Assembly: GCA_934561055.1 (NCBI GenBank)
Contig: CAKTFN010000001.1
Location: 248,001-312,000 of the forward strand
Source of the DNA: an uncultured Eubacteriales bacterium
GTDB taxonomy: Bacteria; Bacillota; Clostridia; Oscillospirales; Acutalibacteraceae
Direction: 5' to 3'
Length of the DNA: 64,000 nucleotides
The position numbers and the translations under genes were made by a program. A model generated the notes under the pieces. That model was not told where the DNA came from. It did not search any database and saw nothing but the letters and a program-made list of their open reading frames with translations. Of this stretch, positions 60,874-64,000 are shown in pieces. The first letter of the stretch is position 1. Each line of letters begins with the position of its first letter.

Positions 60874-61707
60874 TTATTTAATTTTGATCGTAAAAGTATC
60901 ATAAACCTTATCGGTCCAAACCGAAAAAAGAGAAAGCTGAATTTCAACATCGGTTTTATTGTCATCAAGATAATACGCCTCTTGAACATCAACTGACTTA
61001 CCCGGCATTATATCCTTTTCACTGCTGTGAAAATCATAGTTTTCAATTCCCCATGATGAAATCGGACTATTCAAACCGATGCCGTCCTGAAAAGCATCAG
61101 CATTTATTGTATAGTTCCAGCTTGCTTTTTCTGTACTGTTGTTCTTAAAGGTGTAAGTTACAACCAACACTGCTTTTCCATCGGAATCTTTTGTAACAAA
61201 AGATTTTTTCACGCTGACTTTATAATCAGAAATATTATTCTCGTTATTCGTTGTTTGCTCTGCTTTAAAATCTTTTTTTGCGGTTGTTTCACTTGTTGAA
61301 ACACTGTGAGTTGTTTTTGCGGTACCGCTCGTCTTTTCTGATATTTCAGAAGTTGACGGGGTTTTCTTTATGCCTTTTCCAATCGAAAAGAAAACAGCAA
61401 AAATTAAAACAGCAACCGCAACACAAATCAGACAGCCTTTATGCTTCCTTTTTGTTTTAGGGGCTTTTTCCGGCCTTCTCTCCGTACTTTGAAAAGAAGG
61501 TTCTCTGTTTCCCGAAAACATCGGAGGCACGGGAGGCATTGTATAATTCGGTACATTTGAAGGTTTGCCCGAAGGTGCGTTTGAAGCAGGCTTTGAAGGC
61601 GTGTTTGAAGGTGTCTCATCAAAATTACCTATATTGATCGCAGCTCCGCAATTAAAACAAAATTTACTTTCTTTGGGTATCTCTTTTCCGCAGTTCGGAC
61701 AAAACAT
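60874..61707 (-). CDS. Zinc-ribbon membrane protein with DUF5067-like domain
   Basis: 277 residues: an N-terminal zinc ribbon (CPNCGKEIPKESKFCFNCGA), a P/S/N-rich linker, one membrane segment (GCLICVAVAVLIFAVFFSIG, about 94-113), an S/T-rich stalk, and an extracellular domain from ~165 (VLVVTYTFKNNSTEKASWNY, ADAFQDGIGLNSPI) like DUF5067 proteins. The C-terminal part probably faces outside. Function unknown. AAAGGGAGA precedes the ATG. Confidence 0.85.
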   Translation of the reverse strand: MFCPNCGKEIPKESKFCFNCGAAINIGNFDETPSNTPSKPASNAPSGKPSNVPNYTMPPVPPMFSGNREPSFQSTERRPEKAPKTKRKHKGCLICVAVAVLIFAVFFSIGKGIKKTPSTSEISEKTSGTAKTTHSVSTSETTAKKDFKAEQTTNNENNISDYKVSVKKSFVTKDSDGKAVLVVTYTFKNNSTEKASWNYTINADAFQDGIGLNSPISSWGIENYDFHSSEKDIMPGKSVDVQEAYYLDDNKTDVEIQLSLFSVWTDKVYDTFTIKIK

Positions 61708-61764
61708 TGCAGTCTCCCTTTCAATAAAGAATTTCAGATTTTTATATATTCTACATCATTTAAA

Positions 61765-61801
61765 CAAAAAAATCAACAAAAGCCGATGCAAAAGCACCGG
61801 C
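61765..61801 (-). terminator. Terminator after the Fn3 protein gene
   Basis: Minus strand GCCGGTGC-TTTT-GCATCGGC (one G-U) followed by TTTTGTTGATTTTTTT. Confidence 0.75.
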
Positions 61802-61819
61802 CGGATTTTAGTTTATCTG

Positions 61820-63037
61820 TCAAACAAGAATTCTTACCGTTTCGGATTCCTTTGAAAGAACACAGTTGTCTCCGGCAAGAATATAGCTTTTTATTCTGAA
61901 ATAAAGAACGGTATTTTCAAGGTCTTTGACAACGGTTTCGGTTGTTTCACAGTCAGAAACGTCCTTTACAAGAGAAAAGCCGCTGTCAGGACTTTTGGAA
62001 ACGTAGATGAAATAACCGTCCGCATTCGGACATTTGTCCCATTCAAGCTTGACCTTGTTGTTTCTGTAAGCGTCTTCACCCTTATAAAGATTTACGCTTT
62101 CGGGTCTCGTTGAAGTGTCAAGAACCGAGGACATTTCGCCGAATATCCTTTTTCCGTTCACGTTTGAATAAGCGCAGATTTTGTAACTGTTCCGTTCGGC
62201 CGATTTCTTTCCGGAAACAGCATATTCGGTTGAATTGAGAATCGCAATGCGTTCATAATCCCCTGTTTCGTTGCTGAATCGATAAAGACAGTATCCCTGA
62301 GCATTCTGAACGGCATTCCACATGAGCTTATAGCTTTCGGTTGTTTGTGCCGTTGTTTTAAACCCTTTTACGGGCGGGACACCGGTAACCGCGGAAAACG
62401 CATTTGAAAATTTTGAAAAAACGAACTTTCCGTTCGATGTAATGCTGACGGCACGAATTTTATATTTATAAACACTTGCAGGGTTGAGTTTTGTGAGATT
62501 GCAGGTATTCTTTTGGCTTGCGCCGCCGAGTCGGACATACTTTCCGCTTTCTTTTTTGTAATACCAGATTTCATAATATTCGCTTCCCCGAACCTTCGAC
62601 CAGGACAACCGGTGAGAATACGGTTCGGTTGTATTCTGAACAATTTTCTGAACCGGATCAAGATTTGTGTACGCCGTTTTACTTTTGACTTTTCCGTTAA
62701 AAACTTTATTTTTCACAACAACATACGGTCTTACCGAAAAGACATAGTATTCCCCGGGAACAAGATCGGTTACCGTAAACGTTTTTGCTTTAAGTTTTTT
62801 CAAACGAACAAATTTTTTCGTTGCCGGAATGTAACGGTAAACTCTGTATCCGCTCGCTTTTCCTGAGACTTTCCACTCAAGCGTTACCGTTGAGCTTGTC
62901 TTATTCTTGACAACAAGTTGAGAAATCTGCGGAGCGGAAACATTCGCCGCAAAGCAAAACGCAGAAAGAACCGCCGACAAAGCCGCAACAACCGCAATAT
63001 AAAACACTGTTTTTTTGAAAGATACTCTATGCTTCAT
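61820..63037 (-). CDS. Secreted protein with four fibronectin type III domains
   Basis: 405 residues with a signal peptide (TVFYIAVVAALSAVLSAFCF, cleavage after AANVSA region) and four Fn3-like repeats of about 90 residues. Each repeat starts with a conserved W/L and YxV/I pattern: VTLEWKVSGKASGYRVYRYI, HRLSWSKVRGSEYYEIWYY, YKLMWNAVQNAQGYCLYRF and VKLEWDKCPNADGYFIYVS. No catalytic domain is seen. It is likely an extracellular or envelope protein that binds carbohydrate or other proteins. The gene stands alone between terminators. Confidence 0.85.
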   Translation of the reverse strand: MKHRVSFKKTVFYIAVVAALSAVLSAFCFAANVSAPQISQLVVKNKTSSTVTLEWKVSGKASGYRVYRYIPATKKFVRLKKLKAKTFTVTDLVPGEYYVFSVRPYVVVKNKVFNGKVKSKTAYTNLDPVQKIVQNTTEPYSHRLSWSKVRGSEYYEIWYYKKESGKYVRLGGASQKNTCNLTKLNPASVYKYKIRAVSITSNGKFVFSKFSNAFSAVTGVPPVKGFKTTAQTTESYKLMWNAVQNAQGYCLYRFSNETGDYERIAILNSTEYAVSGKKSAERNSYKICAYSNVNGKRIFGEMSSVLDTSTRPESVNLYKGEDAYRNNKVKLEWDKCPNADGYFIYVSKSPDSGFSLVKDVSDCETTETVVKDLENTVLYFRIKSYILAGDNCVLSKESETVRILV

Positions 63038-63123
63038 AATAATATCATATCCTTTCCGGCCGAAAAAGCAAAATTAAAAATCACGATATCCCCGCTCGGG
63101 CCGACGCAAGGCGTGACAAGAAC

Positions 63124-64000
63124 TCAGACGCAATCGGGCGGATTCTTTTCAATCGGCATTGTTGCGTATGCATTGAGTGAAATCGAAGCACGGTTTCCGG
63201 AAAGATACTCATAATATGTCTGAGCACCTACCATTGCCGCATTGTCGCCGCAAAGAGAAAGTTCCGGGAAGAAAAGTTCCCAATTGTTTTTTTCACAAAG
63301 TTCCTTCATTCTTTTTCTTAAAACGCTGTTCGCCGAAACGCCTCCGGCAACAACAATTTTTTTCATGCTGTATTTTTTTACGGCTTTTTCGGTGTTGTCG
63401 CAAAGGAACGAAACAACAGCCTTTTGAAACGATGCACCGAGATCGGCAATTTTAATTTCTTCGCCCTTCTGTTTTGCGTTGTGAATCGTATTGATTACAG
63501 CCGTTTTAAGACCGGAAAAGCTGAAATCAAGTTCATTGTCATGAACCTTAGGGCGAGGGAATTTATATGCGTTTTCGTTTCCGTTGCGGCATTCACGGTC
63601 AAGATTGAGTCCGCCCGGATACGGAAGACCCATTGAGCGTGCGGCTTTGTCAAGAGCTTCACCGGCAGCATCGTCACGCGTTCTTCCGACAATTTCAAAT
63701 TCCGTATAATCCTTGACGAGAACCATGCAACTGTTTCCTCCGCTGACGACAAGGCAGAAAAACGGAGGTTTGAGATCGGGATGAGTGATATAATTCGCCG
63801 CAATGTGCGAACGAAGATGATGAACGGCAACAAGCGGAAGTCCTTTTGAATAAGCAAGACTTTTTGCGTAATTCACGCCAACAAGAAGCGCTCCGATAAG
63901 ACCGGGTGCATATGTCACACCGACGGCATCAATATCATCAAGCGTAAGTTCTGCGTCCTCAAGTGCTTTTTTGACAACACCCGAAATCGCTTCGGCATGG
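63124..64000 (-). CDS. tsaD: TsaD, tRNA threonylcarbamoyladenosine synthase, 3' part
   Basis: The frame is open to the window edge, so the gene's start lies beyond base 64000; 292 residues are visible. TsaD signatures include the metal-binding HHLRSHIAANYI, the LVVSGGNSCMVLV loop, and DNAAMVGAQTYYEYL near the C-terminus with the third metal residue. With TsaB, C and E it adds the threonylcarbamoyl group to A37 of ANN-decoding tRNAs. It is the first gene of the visible minus-strand order before the Fn3 gene. Confidence 0.96.
   Translation of the reverse strand, partial: HAEAISGVVKKALEDAELTLDDIDAVGVTYAPGLIGALLVGVNYAKSLAYSKGLPLVAVHHLRSHIAANYITHPDLKPPFFCLVVSGGNSCMVLVKDYTEFEIVGRTRDDAAGEALDKAARSMGLPYPGGLNLDRECRNGNENAYKFPRPKVHDNELDFSFSGLKTAVINTIHNAKQKGEEIKIADLGASFQKAVVSFLCDNTEKAVKKYSMKKIVVAGGVSANSVLRKRMKELCEKNNWELFFPELSLCGDNAAMVGAQTYYEYLSGNRASISLNAYATMPIEKNPPDCV

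Noticed and set aside
1..64000. CRISPR arrays, prophage structural genes, toxin-antitoxin or restriction systems
   Set aside because: I found no regularly spaced repeats and none of the usual protein signatures on either strand.

Overview
The window reads as a chromosomal segment of a low-GC, spore-forming Clostridia bacterium, probably an Oscillospirales/Ruminococcaceae-type gut anaerobe. Grounds: sporulation genes (a spoVT-like regulator, a SpoIID-like protein, a cotJC-type coat catalase), a class A RNase P RNA, a THF riboswitch before folT, a B12-dependent methionine synthase with a separate activation protein, BspA-like leucine-rich-repeat and Fn3 secreted proteins, a xylose/beta-glycoside operon, and strong AGGAGG ribosome binding sites with frequent TTG/GTG starts. 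The species itself cannot be named from the sequence.

Layout. 1-2.7 kb: an HD-domain protein (cut by the window edge), a membrane protein and a TetR regulator, convergent with a TtcA-like tRNA thiolase that has an attenuator-like leader. 3-5.6 kb: a large serine recombinase whose gene abuts the 3' part of cotJC. The first ~30 codons of cotJC are missing, so this looks like a skin-type element interrupting a sporulation gene. 5.6-10 kb: an AgrC/AgrA-type histidine kinase and LytTR regulator, with LytTR-type direct repeats between two divergent promoters; one drives the regulatory genes through a 14-codon ORF, the other a secreted LRR protein. 10-12.3 kb: DUF1538 transporter-like protein plus tandem PII-like protein, with a perfect palindrome over the promoter. 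12.4-20.4 kb: an eight-gene operon (citrate synthase, membrane protein, AEC transporter, lgt, folD, PspC, phosphopantetheinyl transferase, GPH sugar symporter). 20.4-25.3 kb: SpoIID-like protein, a Crp/Fnr-ABC importer operon, spoVT. 25.3-31.5 kb: guaB-metF-metH activation-metH-trxA-FTR operon. 31.5-38 kb: OYE-type flavin reductase under a 40-bp palindrome, a secreted lipase-like protein, a tiny PxTG membrane protein and phosphoglucomutase.

38-46 kb: khpA, rpsP, ffh and ylxM; then, facing the other way, THF riboswitch-folT, rnpB, a small membrane protein, recD2, comF and an MreB-like gene. 46-51 kb: DUF378 protein and the lon-engB-glpP-GNAT cluster. 51-60 kb: two Gfo/Idh/MocA dehydrogenases around a TIM-barrel isomerase, then xylB-GH3-xylA with a divergent AraC regulator. 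60-61 kb: an ISL3-type transposase remnant, tRNA-Lys and another possible IS scrap. 61-64 kb: zinc-ribbon/DUF5067 protein, Fn3 protein, and tsaD cut by the right edge.

The most interesting items are the split cotJC with its recombinase, the T-arm-like attenuator leader of the tRNA thiolase gene, and the LytTR-box locus with its tiny peptide ORF. No CRISPR array, prophage module or rRNA gene was seen. All functions are read from sequence motifs; no database search was run.
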